64,000 nt of DNA from Batkoa obscura (taxonomy: Eukaryota; Entomophthoromycota; Entomophthoromycetes; Entomophthorales; Batkoaceae): NCBI GenBank assembly GCA_030770535.1, contig JASVEC010000019.1, forward strand, positions 868,001 to 932,000, in the 5' to 3' direction. Position 1 is the stretch's first letter. The number at the start of each line of letters is the position of its first letter. Shown here in pieces: positions 43,138 to 53,965 of this stretch. The notes below the pieces were generated by a model. It saw only the letters and a list, made by a program, of their open reading frames with translations, had not been told where the DNA came from and ran no database searches. The position numbers and the translations under genes are program-made.

Positions 43138-44925
43138 ATGGAGAAAGGAGGTAGCTGTAAATGGAACAAAGAATCGTATCGAAATAAAGCAATAAGTAGA
43201 ATTAAAAGCATTGAAACCGAATTCAATAGGATCTTAAAAAGCTTAAAAATAGAAGGGCTAACTGGAGTAGCATCTGACCTAGGTATATCAATCCAAAAGT
43301 ATTTACAATGGGCGAACCGATGCATTGATATGCAAAGAGAATTGACCCATATAAAACACAAGCCCAGAGGAACGCAGTTAGAAAAAAATAACATCCAAAG
43401 TAAACATTTTCAGTTTCAATCATATTTTACAAAAGGATTCGAATATTATACTAAACAGCTAACTTTGATTCAAATGAAATTGTACTTCCAAACCGATTAC
43501 AGCCCTGAAGTTGAATTAAAGATAATACCAAACCAAATAAATGGTATTAATCCTTTAAAATTGTTTGATTGCTTCACCGCCATTTATTGCCAATACCTAG
43601 ACTCAGACGCTCTCTGGTTTTCAGCAGATCAAATCAATTCCATCTTTAGACAAAAAGAAAGCACTTTGCTAAAGGCCATGTTAGTACAATCCATATGTCA
43701 ACTGATTGAACTACCACAAGAATTGAAGTCAGTTTTACTTAACTTCAATAGTGGTATCGAAAGTAAAATCATTCAAAGTTATGCTAACCCAAGCCTACAA
43801 AATGTAGCTGCATTGGCTTTGATCACTGGAGAATATTTATTCAAAGGAGATTTTGGGACAGCTAGATTGTATCTAGGACAAGCTGTACGTATGTCAGAGT
43901 TATTAGGGGTTATACCAATAGATAAGATAGAACAAACATCTTCATTTAAGTGTGACTTTACAGAAACTTATTGGAAACAAACATTATGGGAAATTTTGCT
44001 ACTTTTACAAATATCTTTGTATAATGTCACAGAGTGTCCTTTAATGTTTAAAAACATCAAAATCTTGCCTTTGACTCATATTAAGAATAAAACATTATGT
44101 CTGCCAACAATTGCTAGGTTAGCAAAAGATAAAATTACTAAAATAGAACCAGGTAATTTGTTAAAAGGAGTTGATACTCATAATTTTAATTTTAAAACTC
44201 CCATTATCTATGAAGATGTTTATTATCACTCTAAAGCATTATCTAACTACCTAGAACTTTCACAATCCTATATCAATGGTAGATCTATTTTAAAAAATAG
44301 CTCCAACATATATCCAATCAATAGGTTTTATTTTGACATCACTAATATTATTAACATGATTCAGGAATTAGACAGTGAAATACAAACCACTCCACAAAAT
44401 TATAAAAGTTACCGCTTTCTGTCTTTTTCGCAAATTACAGAACTTCATTCTTATGGTCGTTTACAATCCGATAATTCCGGATCTTTAGGCTCCTTTGGAT
44501 ATCTAATGTTATTAATTAGTAAACTCTTTATAGTAGACCCCATCTCTTTTATTAGTTCGTGTCCTCATGTTTTGCCTTATGATTGGTTATGGCCAGTTGG
44601 ACTAGAAGCAGCAAATGATTTATGGGAATTGTTTTACACTTTATTTGATAGAGAGATATGCGAGAATGAATATCCGTGGGTAATAGCAAGTAACGCTAGG
44701 GATTTACTACCGGTAATTACGTTTTATTTGAATGCCCTGGAGCAATATGCTTTTGACGAGAAAGTGAGTACTGATATAGTAAACAAAATCCAGTTATGCA
44801 TTTTATGGTTAGAAAAGGACAGTGTACAATTGGCCAGGTTTGATGATAGTAAAATTGCTTGTGATCATTTGAATAAGCGCCTTAAATCATTTAAAATAGC
44901 TTACAAGTATCGGTTTACTTTTTAA
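43138..44925 (+). CDS. Zinc-cluster-less MHD-like regulator family, member C
   Basis: Single exon, 595 residues. It has the family blocks in order: ESYRNKAISRIKSIETEF at the N-terminus; ISIQKYLQWANRCID; FTAIYCQYLDSDALWFSADQ near residue 150; GEYLFKGDFGTARLYLGQAV near 238; KTLCLPTIARLAKDKI near 320; then SLGSFGYLMLLISKLFIVDP and GLEAANDLWELFYTLFDREI. The closing helices (LLPVITFYLNALEQY) match the end of the middle homology region in the true zinc-cluster factors nearby (VPYIWYSSLQFIFIF). It is intermediate between the B/F/G group and the D/E pair. Its base composition is less AT-skewed than D and E. No zinc cluster or targeting signal. Confidence 0.7.
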   Translation: MEKGGSCKWNKESYRNKAISRIKSIETEFNRILKSLKIEGLTGVASDLGISIQKYLQWANRCIDMQRELTHIKHKPRGTQLEKNNIQSKHFQFQSYFTKGFEYYTKQLTLIQMKLYFQTDYSPEVELKIIPNQINGINPLKLFDCFTAIYCQYLDSDALWFSADQINSIFRQKESTLLKAMLVQSICQLIELPQELKSVLLNFNSGIESKIIQSYANPSLQNVAALALITGEYLFKGDFGTARLYLGQAVRMSELLGVIPIDKIEQTSSFKCDFTETYWKQTLWEILLLLQISLYNVTECPLMFKNIKILPLTHIKNKTLCLPTIARLAKDKITKIEPGNLLKGVDTHNFNFKTPIIYEDVYYHSKALSNYLELSQSYINGRSILKNSSNIYPINRFYFDITNIINMIQELDSEIQTTPQNYKSYRFLSFSQITELHSYGRLQSDNSGSLGSFGYLMLLISKLFIVDPISFISSCPHVLPYDWLWPVGLEAANDLWELFYTLFDREICENEYPWVIASNARDLLPVITFYLNALEQYAFDEKVSTDIVNKIQLCILWLEKDSVQLARFDDSKIACDHLNKRLKSFKIAYKYRFTF

Positions 44926-45198
44926 AAGTAAAGAACTGGTTGAGAGGTTTGTCAAGCCGTTCATTTTATTATTATTTATTATTAAAATTAGTCATTATAT
45001 CTTATGTATTATACTTATTTTTTTAACTTTTAATTTTTTACTATTGGAATAAAATGATTAGTAGTTAGTTAAATTTCAAATTTCCCATAATAACCTAAGT
45101 AATCCATTTTCATAATCAATTACTAAAGAATGCTAATAGCTAAAAACAATTCAAAGTTTAAAATTTTAAGTCATCCAACATATATCATACCATAAAAG

Positions 45199-46947
45199 AT
45201 GTATAAAACAGTAACCAAACTTAATAAAGGTTACCGCCCATCGTTTAATCTTAACTCAATTAAAGTACAAAAGGTAAATTTGTTCTTTTAACTTACCTTA
45301 ACTAATCAAACTAACCATTTTCTTTTTCAATTATTATCTTTATATAGCGTTTCGAAACCCAATCAGCCACCCATGGCTTAAACTTAGAAAAAAAAAATGG
45401 ATCTATGTTTTTAAAATCATTAGGTTTCATCACTTTAGTATCTGCAGGCTATGGTGGTACTGTTTATTATGCTAATCATAATCAAGAGTTTCAAAAACAA
45501 TACTTGGAATATGCTCCATATGGTCAAGAGAGTTTAACTTTAATGAAACAATTGGAAGATAAAGTAAAAAGTGATGATTTTCAACCTTTAAAAACAGTTA
45601 GTGAAAATGTTAATAAAATTGTTGAATCAGTTAAATCTAGTGTTAATGGGTTAATGAATAATAGTGACACTGTTACTACTCCAACTCACACTATTAGTAA
45701 CGTACCAGTAACTAAAGATAAAGAACCTCAAGTCAAAGTATTAGTTAAAGAAAAGTTACCTGAGATTAAGCATTCTAAACCTACCATGGATGAAAAAAGT
45801 TTACGTCAATTACAACAACTTGCAAGTCAATTAACCAAATTAACTTATGAGGATCAAGTAATGAAAGAGTTAGTAGAATCCATTGATAACTATATTTCAA
45901 CTAATGGAGACAAAAAAGTAACAGTCGAAGAAAGCGTCTTAGCTTATTCTAAAGTATTATATTCATTAAAAAATTTAACCCCTTATTTAGATGAAAGTAT
46001 TAAAAATCGTAGCACTTTGAATAAAGATTTAGAAAGAAGTAATGTAATTGTTGAAGATATGTTAACTCAACAAAAGAAAGAACTGGAAGAAAAATATGAG
46101 TTGGAAATGAAAGATAAACATCAACTTTATGAAAGTGAAAGAGAAAAATTAATGGATAGGTTTAAAGCTCAGCTTGATGAAAAACTCCAAGAACAAGGCA
46201 AAACACTCGAACGTTTTTGGCGTAGAGAAAGTAAATTGTTAGTTGATTCCGAAAGGAATGGAAGGTTAAGTAAATTAGATCAGGTCATTCAACAAGTTAT
46301 GTTATTAGAAGATGGATTTATTAATAGTAAACAAAACGCCTCCAATCAAATCAATTATCAAAAATTGAGTTGTGCTATTGATGCTTTAGAAACTGCCATT
46401 AAAGAGAAAAATAATTCTCCATTTATTGAAGAATTAAGATATATTCAATCCATTTCTCAATGTACACCTTTAGTTGCTGAAGTAATCAATTCCTTGGATG
46501 AGTTAGTAGCTATGAGAGGTTTACTAAACTTCAATTCCTTAAAACAACGTTTTGAAAAAGTTAGTGAAGAAGTTTCCTCCTCTGCCTTAGTTAAAGAAAA
46601 CGCAGGGTTTTTTGGACATTTAAGCTCATATATTTTAACTACTTTTTTGTTTAATAAACAAGGCCTTGTGGAAGGTAATGATGTTGAGGCTGTAATTGCA
46701 AGATGTCAATATTATTTAAATCAAAATGATTTGGATTTAGCAGCTAGAGAATTAAATCAATTAAAGGGATGGCCAAAGAAATTAGCTGAAGATTGGATTT
46801 TAGAAGCCAAAAATCGATTAGAATTTGAACAAGCTGTTGAAGTAAGTTTATATTTAGTTATTGTTTTATATGTTACTGAGCGCTAATGTTATTTATTATT
46901 AGGTATTAAAAACGGAATTAAGATCTATTCATCTTTCAGTTTTATAA
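45199..46947 (+). CDS. MIC60: MIC60 / mitofilin, MICOS complex subunit
   Basis: Three exons: 45199-45273, 45348-46841 and 46903-46947. The introns are 74 and 61 bases, giving 537 residues. Exon 1 and the start of exon 2 supply a basic mitochondrial presequence with a likely matrix-protease site around VQKRFETQS. A single inner-membrane anchor follows at about residues 49-64 (LGFITLVSAGYGGTVYYA), then a coiled-coil stretch rich in Glu, Lys and Gln (about 225-300). The C-terminal mitofilin domain ends with LKGWPKKLAEDWILEAKNRL and, after the last intron, VLKTELRSIHLSVL. MIC60 shapes crista junctions and contacts the outer membrane from the intermembrane space. Length and order fit fungal MIC60. 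Both terminal exons are short and easily missed. Confidence 0.92.
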
Positions 46948-48128
46948 TTTTTATAAAATTTACCAATTTTCTTTTAATTAAAAAGTTAAATTACTTTTGA
47001 ATTTATCATTGATTACTTTTCAAAGTTAACTAATTTTTAGTGTAGTAAATAATAATACGATATAATCTAGACTAATGTATAAATATGGTAAACTCAAAAA
47101 TTTACCAATTAAAAAGTCAATATTGTTTTACTTATATATATAATATATTATTTGATTTCGAAAGCTTACAAACCCCAGTAATGCCAGAGATAGTAAATAT
47201 TGTATAGATTTCTATGAGATAAGCTCAAAACTCTAAAACCAAAATGTTAATATTGTTATACTTTTACAAATTATATATTCTTTAATCATAATGCTTGTAA
47301 ATCCTAATAATGCCAAGGATGTTATGATGTTAGTTAAACTACTATATAAAGTAAGTTCAAAAGTTGCTTTTTACTAATATAATTGGTACATTTATGTATT
47401 AATTTTATTATATATTATAATTAACTAATCCCCAACGCTTATAAACACCCCAATAAAATTAAATAAAACATACGATAAAATTTAGCTTACTATAAAGAGT
47501 AATATCATTTATTGAGTTTTTAAAAGTAGTAATAATATAACAATTTTAAACTATTAAAACTATTAAATTCTTTAGTCCCAAGGAAAATTAAACCGAAGTT
47601 AAGACTAAGGTCTATTAGTGGCACATAAAGATAAATTGAATTGTTAGCATGCGGAAAATCCAAAGTGAAGTTAATTGTTAATTGCGGGAAATAAATCGGA
47701 AGAAGGTGGAAACGGAGAGCTTTAAAAGTAAGTCGACTTTAATCAGTATAACTTTAAAAAAAATCAAAGTGATTTACAGTGTTATATTATCTTTTTATCT
47801 TCTATTCATCAATTCCCAATTTTTTCCCATACAATCAAGAAAATTTAATTCTCTTCTCTTTTTTTTAACAATTTTTTAAACATCACTAACATCTAAACTC
47901 CTTGAGGGTTCGCAATCAATTTCTATATAAAACTAATTACTAAATATGGAATAGTTTCTAACTCCCCGAAAATTTCAAACTCTTAAAAAAATTAATTGTA
48001 TCCTTGTCTTTTTTTATTGGCAATGAAAATAATAATAGAAGCATAAAAATGAATAATAATATATAAGAAAGAAAGTAATAAAAAATATAATAAAACAAGA
48101 ATTTGATAATTAGAATTATTAGTTAAAG
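46948..48128. other. Intergenic region with diverged tandem repeats
   Basis: Holds the repeat at 47088-47475. A 65-codon frame at 47682-47879 looks like a chance frame. Nothing else was seen. Confidence 0.5.
47088..47475. repeat. Diverged tandem repeat, units of about 130 bases
   Basis: Two units share GTCAATATTGTTTTACTT / GTTAATATTGTTATACTT, then GCTTACAAACCCCAGTAATG / GCTTGTAAATCCTAATAATG, then AAGCTCAAAA / AAGTTCAAAA. A third unit is weaker (GCTTATAAACACCCCAATAA). The units are old, judged by their divergence. Confidence 0.55.
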
Positions 48129-49889
48129 ATGCCGTTAAAACCCCAAAGTTACAAAGATGCTGCAGTTAAGAGGATAGTAGAAATTGAAAGGATATTGAAG
48201 AGCAGTATGGAAATAATTAGTATGAATAATAGTACCAGTGGTAACAGGAATAATCCACATCTTATTACAATAAATAATTACCTTCGATGGCTTAATTATA
48301 TTTTAAATAAGTATCTTAATTTGATAAAGATTAAAAAAAAGATACAGCGTCGACGTAATGGGTTGGTAATCTATAATAAAGAAGTTCGCCTATTTGGATT
48401 AGAAACAGAGTTAGGTATTAAAAATTTTATGGAATTCGTAAATAATGATATTCAACATCCTCCCGAACATTCATTGATTGCTTTATTACCTATGGATCTG
48501 ATGAGAGATTTTAATTTAAGTGTCAATACTTTTAATGGTTTAAAACCAAGTCAATTAATAGAATGTTTTATAAATTTATATAGTAATAAGCTGGATACTG
48601 AGAGTTTTTGGCTGACAAAAGAAATGTTAATCAAGATATTAAAATGTCAACAAAATACATTAGTTAAAATGATGTTGTTACAAACATTTAATAAGTTAAT
48701 TCAATTTGATTGTGATCAATTGGAAAAATTAATTAATATATCTGAATGGCATTTCAATAACCTAGTAGTGGAAGCTTTAGAAAAGGGAGATTTAATGAGT
48801 TTAACTGGGATTACTTTATTATGTTGGGAGTTTTATTTTTCAGCAGAGATAAAGAGTGCAAATATTTATTTGTTAGAAATCATGAAAATGAAAGAGAAAT
48901 TAAAAATTCAAAACAATAAAATACACGATAAAATGATGGCGGAATGGCAGAAGAACATATTCGAGTTAGTTGATTTTATTTGTTTACTAATTATAGGCAA
49001 ACAAGTAGAGAATAAGGAAAAATGGAAAGAAGTAAATAAGAAAGATGAGTTCATTAAATTTCAACATATTAATAACAAACTATTATGCTTACCGACTAAA
49101 GTTAGAAAATGTAAAATAGAAGATGCTACTATTATTAAAACAGAGGGACTACATTTAATATTAAATTTAGATAATAATGACAAAAAACCGAATGAAGATG
49201 AATTTCAAAAAAAATATTACTTATTTGCTACTTGGATTGATTTAGAAGTATTACAATTGAAATTAAACTGTAATTATAACACTCAACAAATCGATAATTA
49301 TATAAAACTAATATTGAATCAATTAACATTAACCCCATCAAATTATAAAATATATACATTAATAACAAAAGAACAGACAAATAGTTTATTAATTTATGGT
49401 AAACATAATATAATCAGTAATAGTGATAATACGTCTTTTGGTACATATGCTTATTTAATATTGAATTTAAATTGTTTATATTTAGTACAACCATTATTAT
49501 TTAATAACTGTAGTAATCAAAGTAAATTAGATACAATTCCAGGACGATATTTACAATTAAGTTATCAAATAACAAGTAATTTATATGAATTATTATCCAC
49601 AATAATTAATACTCCTTTTGAAAAAAAAGAGATTTACTATTTGTTGATGAATAATTTAAGAGATTTTTTACCATTATTTAAATATTATTTTATTATTATT
49701 AAACAAGAAAACGTTTCTAAAGAAATTAAAAGTGAGTTCATTTCAAACTTGAATTTTATATATTCTTACTTAAATGGTTGTTATAATTCGAAGTTTGGAT
49801 TTAAAGATACAAATTATGTTTATCAGCAATTTAAATTATTAATTAAGCTATATGGGGTGGAACAATTATTTAATCAAATATATATATAA
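48129..49889 (+). CDS. Zinc-cluster-less MHD-like regulator family, member D
   Basis: Single exon, 586 residues. Together with member E it forms a distinct pair. The N-terminus QSYKDAAVKRIVEIERIL aligns with the family's first helix. An unusually basic patch, KIKKKIQRRRNG (near residue 75), follows and is matched in E by FKMRRRKEG. Further on come GLKPSQLIECFINLYSNKLD, NKLLCLPTKVRKCKIED near 318 and SFGTYAYLILNLNCLYLVQP near 437. The tail has FGFKDTNYVYQQFKLLIKLY where B, F and G have a HYFEDSG block. The gene is very AT-rich and full of Asn, Ile and Lys. It converges on the phytochelatin synthase gene with only 58 bases between the two stop codons. Confidence 0.66.
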   Translation: MPLKPQSYKDAAVKRIVEIERILKSSMEIISMNNSTSGNRNNPHLITINNYLRWLNYILNKYLNLIKIKKKIQRRRNGLVIYNKEVRLFGLETELGIKNFMEFVNNDIQHPPEHSLIALLPMDLMRDFNLSVNTFNGLKPSQLIECFINLYSNKLDTESFWLTKEMLIKILKCQQNTLVKMMLLQTFNKLIQFDCDQLEKLINISEWHFNNLVVEALEKGDLMSLTGITLLCWEFYFSAEIKSANIYLLEIMKMKEKLKIQNNKIHDKMMAEWQKNIFELVDFICLLIIGKQVENKEKWKEVNKKDEFIKFQHINNKLLCLPTKVRKCKIEDATIIKTEGLHLILNLDNNDKKPNEDEFQKKYYLFATWIDLEVLQLKLNCNYNTQQIDNYIKLILNQLTLTPSNYKIYTLITKEQTNSLLIYGKHNIISNSDNTSFGTYAYLILNLNCLYLVQPLLFNNCSNQSKLDTIPGRYLQLSYQITSNLYELLSTIINTPFEKKEIYYLLMNNLRDFLPLFKYYFIIIKQENVSKEIKSEFISNLNFIYSYLNGCYNSKFGFKDTNYVYQQFKLLIKLYGVEQLFNQIYI

Positions 49890-49947
49890 CTAAAGCAAAT
49901 AAATTATTCATAAATTGTGTTTAACTTTTATTATGTCTAATATTAAC

Positions 49948-51419
49948 TCAATGTGTTGTTTGATTTAAGCAATTATTTAAATTAATCATTTTTTGTTTTA
50001 ACGTTGCTACTTCATTTGATAATATAGATTTAGCTAATCTAATATTATAATCATTACATTTACAATCATTACAAGTAATTTCAATAATTTCTTGTAATGA
50101 AATATTATCAATATTAATTCTGTCTTGAATTAATAATAAATCTTCCTTATTAAATAATATTTCATATGGTAAAGATAAATAAAATAAAGTCAATAAGGAT
50201 AAATAATTGGGATTCTGTTGTAATAATGAAGAGGGGATGACGATGTTTTTTTGTATCCAATTATATAATATTGTGTTTTTAATACTGGCTACTAATAATT
50301 CAAATTGTGTTATATATTCTGTTTGTAATTCATTATTATTATTGTTATTTTCTTTACAGTTCTTTTTCAATGGCAATAATTCATCCTCTTCTTTCATTAA
50401 CAAAATCCTCTGTTGAATTATTTCTTTCTTATCCGATTTAAATTCCCTCAATTCATTATATAATTGTATCAATTCATGCCAAAGCTCTTCCTTTTTACTA
50501 ATTCCTTTTATCTTTAATAAAAACTGTTTCCAACTTTTTAAATCCAAATCCAATTGAGTTAATGAAGTTATTGTAAAACTATTCTTTGATAATAAAGTAT
50601 AACCTCTTGAGATGCCCGAACTAGGATCTATTGGTTTCAATGATTCAAATAATAAATCCAAAGGTACCCAATAGGCAGGATATTTAAATCTAGCAACGTC
50701 TAATACTAATACCATCTTCTCTTCAGGATCATAGCCTCCAACAGGCGAAAAATGACCATCACCTGTTTGTCCTAAAGTTTTTCTAGAATAAGATAATACC
50801 ATCACTTGATTATCCGATTGACATGATAGTTTAACATCATTTTCAAATTGATTTAATGTTGTTTTATTACTATAAGATAATCGGCTGGATAATCCATTAC
50901 ATTTAGCTAGGCACTCAAATTCGGATAAAGTAATACCTTGTAAACGGATATCAGATAACGAACGACAACAATCTAACATTTCATCAGCATACCTATTAAT
51001 AGTTGATATTTCTTAGTTATTTTTACGTTCAAATGATAGATAATAATTGAAACTCACCATCTCCAAGGGCCTTTCCAAACTTTCAATGGGTCAACTTCTA
51101 GAGAGTTTAATACCATTGATAACGTACCTAATCCACAAACTAGGACAATAATCATATTAGTCAAACTAAAAATATTGGCGATAATAATAAACAACTTACA
51201 AGCTGGTTCCGATTGTGTAGTAAAATAATTTGCTAATTGGAAATAAATTTCTGCATGCCCAGTTTCAATTGCTTTTTTAAAAAAGAACTTTCCTTGAGTG
51301 GAGGAAAAGGGTATTAAACTTGATGGCAATTGACGCTATCAAGGGAACAAATCAGTATGTTAAAATTGGCGAAGAGATAAGATTATTACTTTAAAGTAAG
51401 TACGGATTAAATTGGACAT
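49948..51419 (-). CDS. Phytochelatin synthase
   Basis: Four exons on the minus strand: 51419-51390, 51335-51200, 51139-51058 and 50992-49948. Introns are 54, 60 and 65 bases, giving 430 residues. The N-terminal catalytic domain is clear: [69 protein letters not shown] and [15 protein letters not shown]. The catalytic triad is Cys57, His163 and Asp181, one residue on from the Arabidopsis enzyme's Cys56, His162 and Asp180. The enzyme makes phytochelatins from glutathione by gamma-glutamylcysteine transfer and so detoxifies cadmium and other metals. It can also cleave glutathione conjugates. The C-terminal half is helical and weakly conserved, with a small cysteine group, CNDCKC, near residue 396 that may bind metal. 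The gene sits between regulator-like members D and E. Confidence 0.93.
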
Positions 51420-51872
51420 TTTTTAAAAATTTATTGTAAAAGTGAGTTGACAGTTTTTTGGAATGAGACTGCTTTTTAAATTTTATGTCAAACTAGAAAA
51501 CTATTTAGGTTGTTAGCATCAAAGTTGAAAAAATTAAATTTATTTTGGTGAAATAAATAAATTTTAAAATTGGAACAAATTTAAATTATTAAAGCCCTTC
51601 ACAAAGAGTAGTAGTAGCCTTCCAAACTTCGTATACATAAAAGATAGATCATTAGTTGCAATACTAAATAATTTTTGTCTCCAAAAACAAAATTTTCTTA
51701 AGTAAATTTTTTTGCTGTTGCAATTTTTCTAATAGTTTTTTTACCACATCAAACTGTAGGGATATTTTATGAATGACCTAATATGAGATAAACAATCAAA
51801 ATTTGATTTGGCTTTTTTGTACACATAATATTTAAAATCGAAATTAGTAGACAATTGATTTGTTTTAATAAA
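51420..51872. other. Divergent promoter region, phytochelatin synthase and member E
   Basis: The two genes start in opposite directions 453 bases apart, so their control regions probably overlap. No metal-response-like motif that I can name is seen. Confidence 0.5.
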
Positions 51873-53624
51873 ATGGAATTTGCCCTCGAAAAAAGGTCAT
51901 ATAAAACAGAAGCTTCAGAAAGGATCCGTTTATTGTATTTTGAGCTACAAACAATCCTTTATAATGCAACTATTAATTCATATAATGAGCCGAACAAAGT
52001 GAAGTTAATAAATAACTATATAAAATGGATGAATTATATAATCAAGAAGCAAAAGGAAGTCATGGAATTTATGTTCAAAATGAGACGAAGGAAAGAAGGT
52101 TCTTCACTTATAAAACAAAAACAATATGAATTTTGTCTAGAAATAGAGTATGGTATATTTAACTTTAATCAATTAACTAATGAAAATCAATTACCTTATG
52201 GTTTATTTTATTATGAAGGAAATATAATGAATGAATTAAAAGCATCTCCTATTTTAATTAATAATATGCTTCCAAGTGAATTATTAGAAAGTCTTATTAA
52301 GATTTATACAACGTTAATGGACCCTTATAGTTTTTGGTTGACGAAAGAAGATTTATTAAGAGTATTAAAAAATAGTAACAAATCTTTATTAAAGCTAATG
52401 CTATTTCAAACATTTAATAAAATTATTAAATTTAATGATCAGCAGTTTATTGAAGTTTTAAAAAGGGAAGGGAATGGATTTAATCAAATTCTGAGACAAA
52501 GCATGGATACTCCAAGTTTAGAAAATTTAACTGGACTAACTTTATTAAGCTTTGAATATTTTTTTGAACAACAAAGGGCAACAGCGAGACTGTATATACT
52601 CCATTTAATAGAAATGAAAAAACAAGTAGAAGAACAAAATTTAGAGAAGTTAAGTAAAAGTAATCAACTATGGAAACAAAGAATATTTGAGATAATAGAA
52701 TTATTAGCTGTCTTTTTAGAAATTAAAAATGAATTTGAAAGTGATTATAAATTAAACTATCGATTAAAGCACATCAATAGAACTGTATTATGTATACCTA
52801 CTAAGCCAAGAGAATTGAAACAGAATGTAATTATTATAGATAATATTCATGATTTTCTAAACAATAATAATAATCCAATCTATACAAATCCAACATATAA
52901 TGATGACGAACAAGCTAATTATTATGCGTTTGCTACATGGTGTGAATTACAAGCATGCGATTATATCAACTATTATAGAACTAAATTAATAAGAAATGAA
53001 AAAAATGAAATACAAAACTCAAACACAATATTTAAATTAACTAAACATAAAGTTAATTTAATTAATCAGATAGATATGAAATTACAAAATACACCAAAAG
53101 AATATAAACAATATCAATTAATTAATCAAGAACAAGCTTATGAAATAAGATATCATGGTAAATTAAAATTTAGTGATAGTTCATTTAGTAGTTATGCTTA
53201 TTATGTTATTTTGATAAGTAAACTAACAATATTAAATCCACTTATTGGATTATTAGAACAACCTTATCAGCTATCTAATAAGAAACATAGTTATAAATTA
53301 TACGAAGGTACTATTAATATATGGAAATATCTTAATTCATGTATCAAATTAAATATAAAAAATGACCAAATTCATTATCCCATTATTAATAACTCCAGTC
53401 ATTTTTTAACAATTATTTATTTTTCATTAAATATATTAATTAATGATTTATTTAATAAAAAGGATAGAATAGTAATTTATAATTATTTAGTAAAGTTTAT
53501 TGAGTTTCTTAAACTATCAGAAAAATCAGATGTTGGATTTTTAGATGCTAATTTTACTTTAAGTAGAATTAGGGCGTATTTAAATCAGTTTAAACTTCCT
53601 GATAAGTACCCTTTGAGTCTTTAA
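51873..53624 (+). CDS. Zinc-cluster-less MHD-like regulator family, member E
   Basis: Single exon, 583 residues from the ATG at 51873. Paralogue of D: KRSYKTEASERIRLLYFEL, then MFKMRRRKEGS as a basic patch near residue 72. Next come MLPSELLESLIKIYTTLMDP, FWLTKEDLLRVLKNSNKSLL, RTVLCIPTKPRELKQ near 310 and SFSSYAYYVILISKLTILNP near 440. It keeps the helix pattern of the middle homology region, but the family motif YLGQA-R is altered to ARLYILHLIEM. No zinc cluster. D and E lie on the same strand either side of the phytochelatin synthase gene. That is consistent with a tandem duplication around it or with that gene landing between them. Confidence 0.65.
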   Translation: MEFALEKRSYKTEASERIRLLYFELQTILYNATINSYNEPNKVKLINNYIKWMNYIIKKQKEVMEFMFKMRRRKEGSSLIKQKQYEFCLEIEYGIFNFNQLTNENQLPYGLFYYEGNIMNELKASPILINNMLPSELLESLIKIYTTLMDPYSFWLTKEDLLRVLKNSNKSLLKLMLFQTFNKIIKFNDQQFIEVLKREGNGFNQILRQSMDTPSLENLTGLTLLSFEYFFEQQRATARLYILHLIEMKKQVEEQNLEKLSKSNQLWKQRIFEIIELLAVFLEIKNEFESDYKLNYRLKHINRTVLCIPTKPRELKQNVIIIDNIHDFLNNNNNPIYTNPTYNDDEQANYYAFATWCELQACDYINYYRTKLIRNEKNEIQNSNTIFKLTKHKVNLINQIDMKLQNTPKEYKQYQLINQEQAYEIRYHGKLKFSDSSFSSYAYYVILISKLTILNPLIGLLEQPYQLSNKKHSYKLYEGTINIWKYLNSCIKLNIKNDQIHYPIINNSSHFLTIIYFSLNILINDLFNKKDRIVIYNYLVKFIEFLKLSEKSDVGFLDANFTLSRIRAYLNQFKLPDKYPLSL

Positions 53625-53965
53625 TTTACTATTGTCATTATCTAATAAATACCACCCCCTTTTCATTAATATAGCTGAATCGAGCTATATAAAGCTAAAC
53701 ATAGTATCCATATATTTAAACTAGATATTTTTAGAATAGAGTATCTTCCATTAGTCAATCAATTCCCCTATTTACCTCTTATGTGGAATACCATTATCAT
53801 AATTATACAACTCTCCCCCTTGAACTCTTTTAATTTTACACTTACAAGGCTTCTCTTTATCAAAGTTTATCAAATAAATACATCCCATAATAGTATTAAA
53901 AATAATAAATAAGATCATACTCTTAAAAAGGGAAAGGTAAATAATTACAATTAATATCAATTATA
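53625..53965. other. Convergent intergenic region with a doubtful small frame
   Basis: Lies between the ends of members E and F. A minus-strand frame from an ATG at 53918 to 53772 (48 residues) has a hydrophobic start and a basic, Cys-containing end (KEKPCKCKIKRVQGGELYN) that is less AT-biased than its surroundings. It could be a small membrane protein, a 3' exon remnant or chance. Confidence 0.25.

Noticed and set aside
47682-47879. 65-codon plus-strand frame upstream of member D.
   Set aside because: Composition of random AT-rich sequence with a poly-T end.
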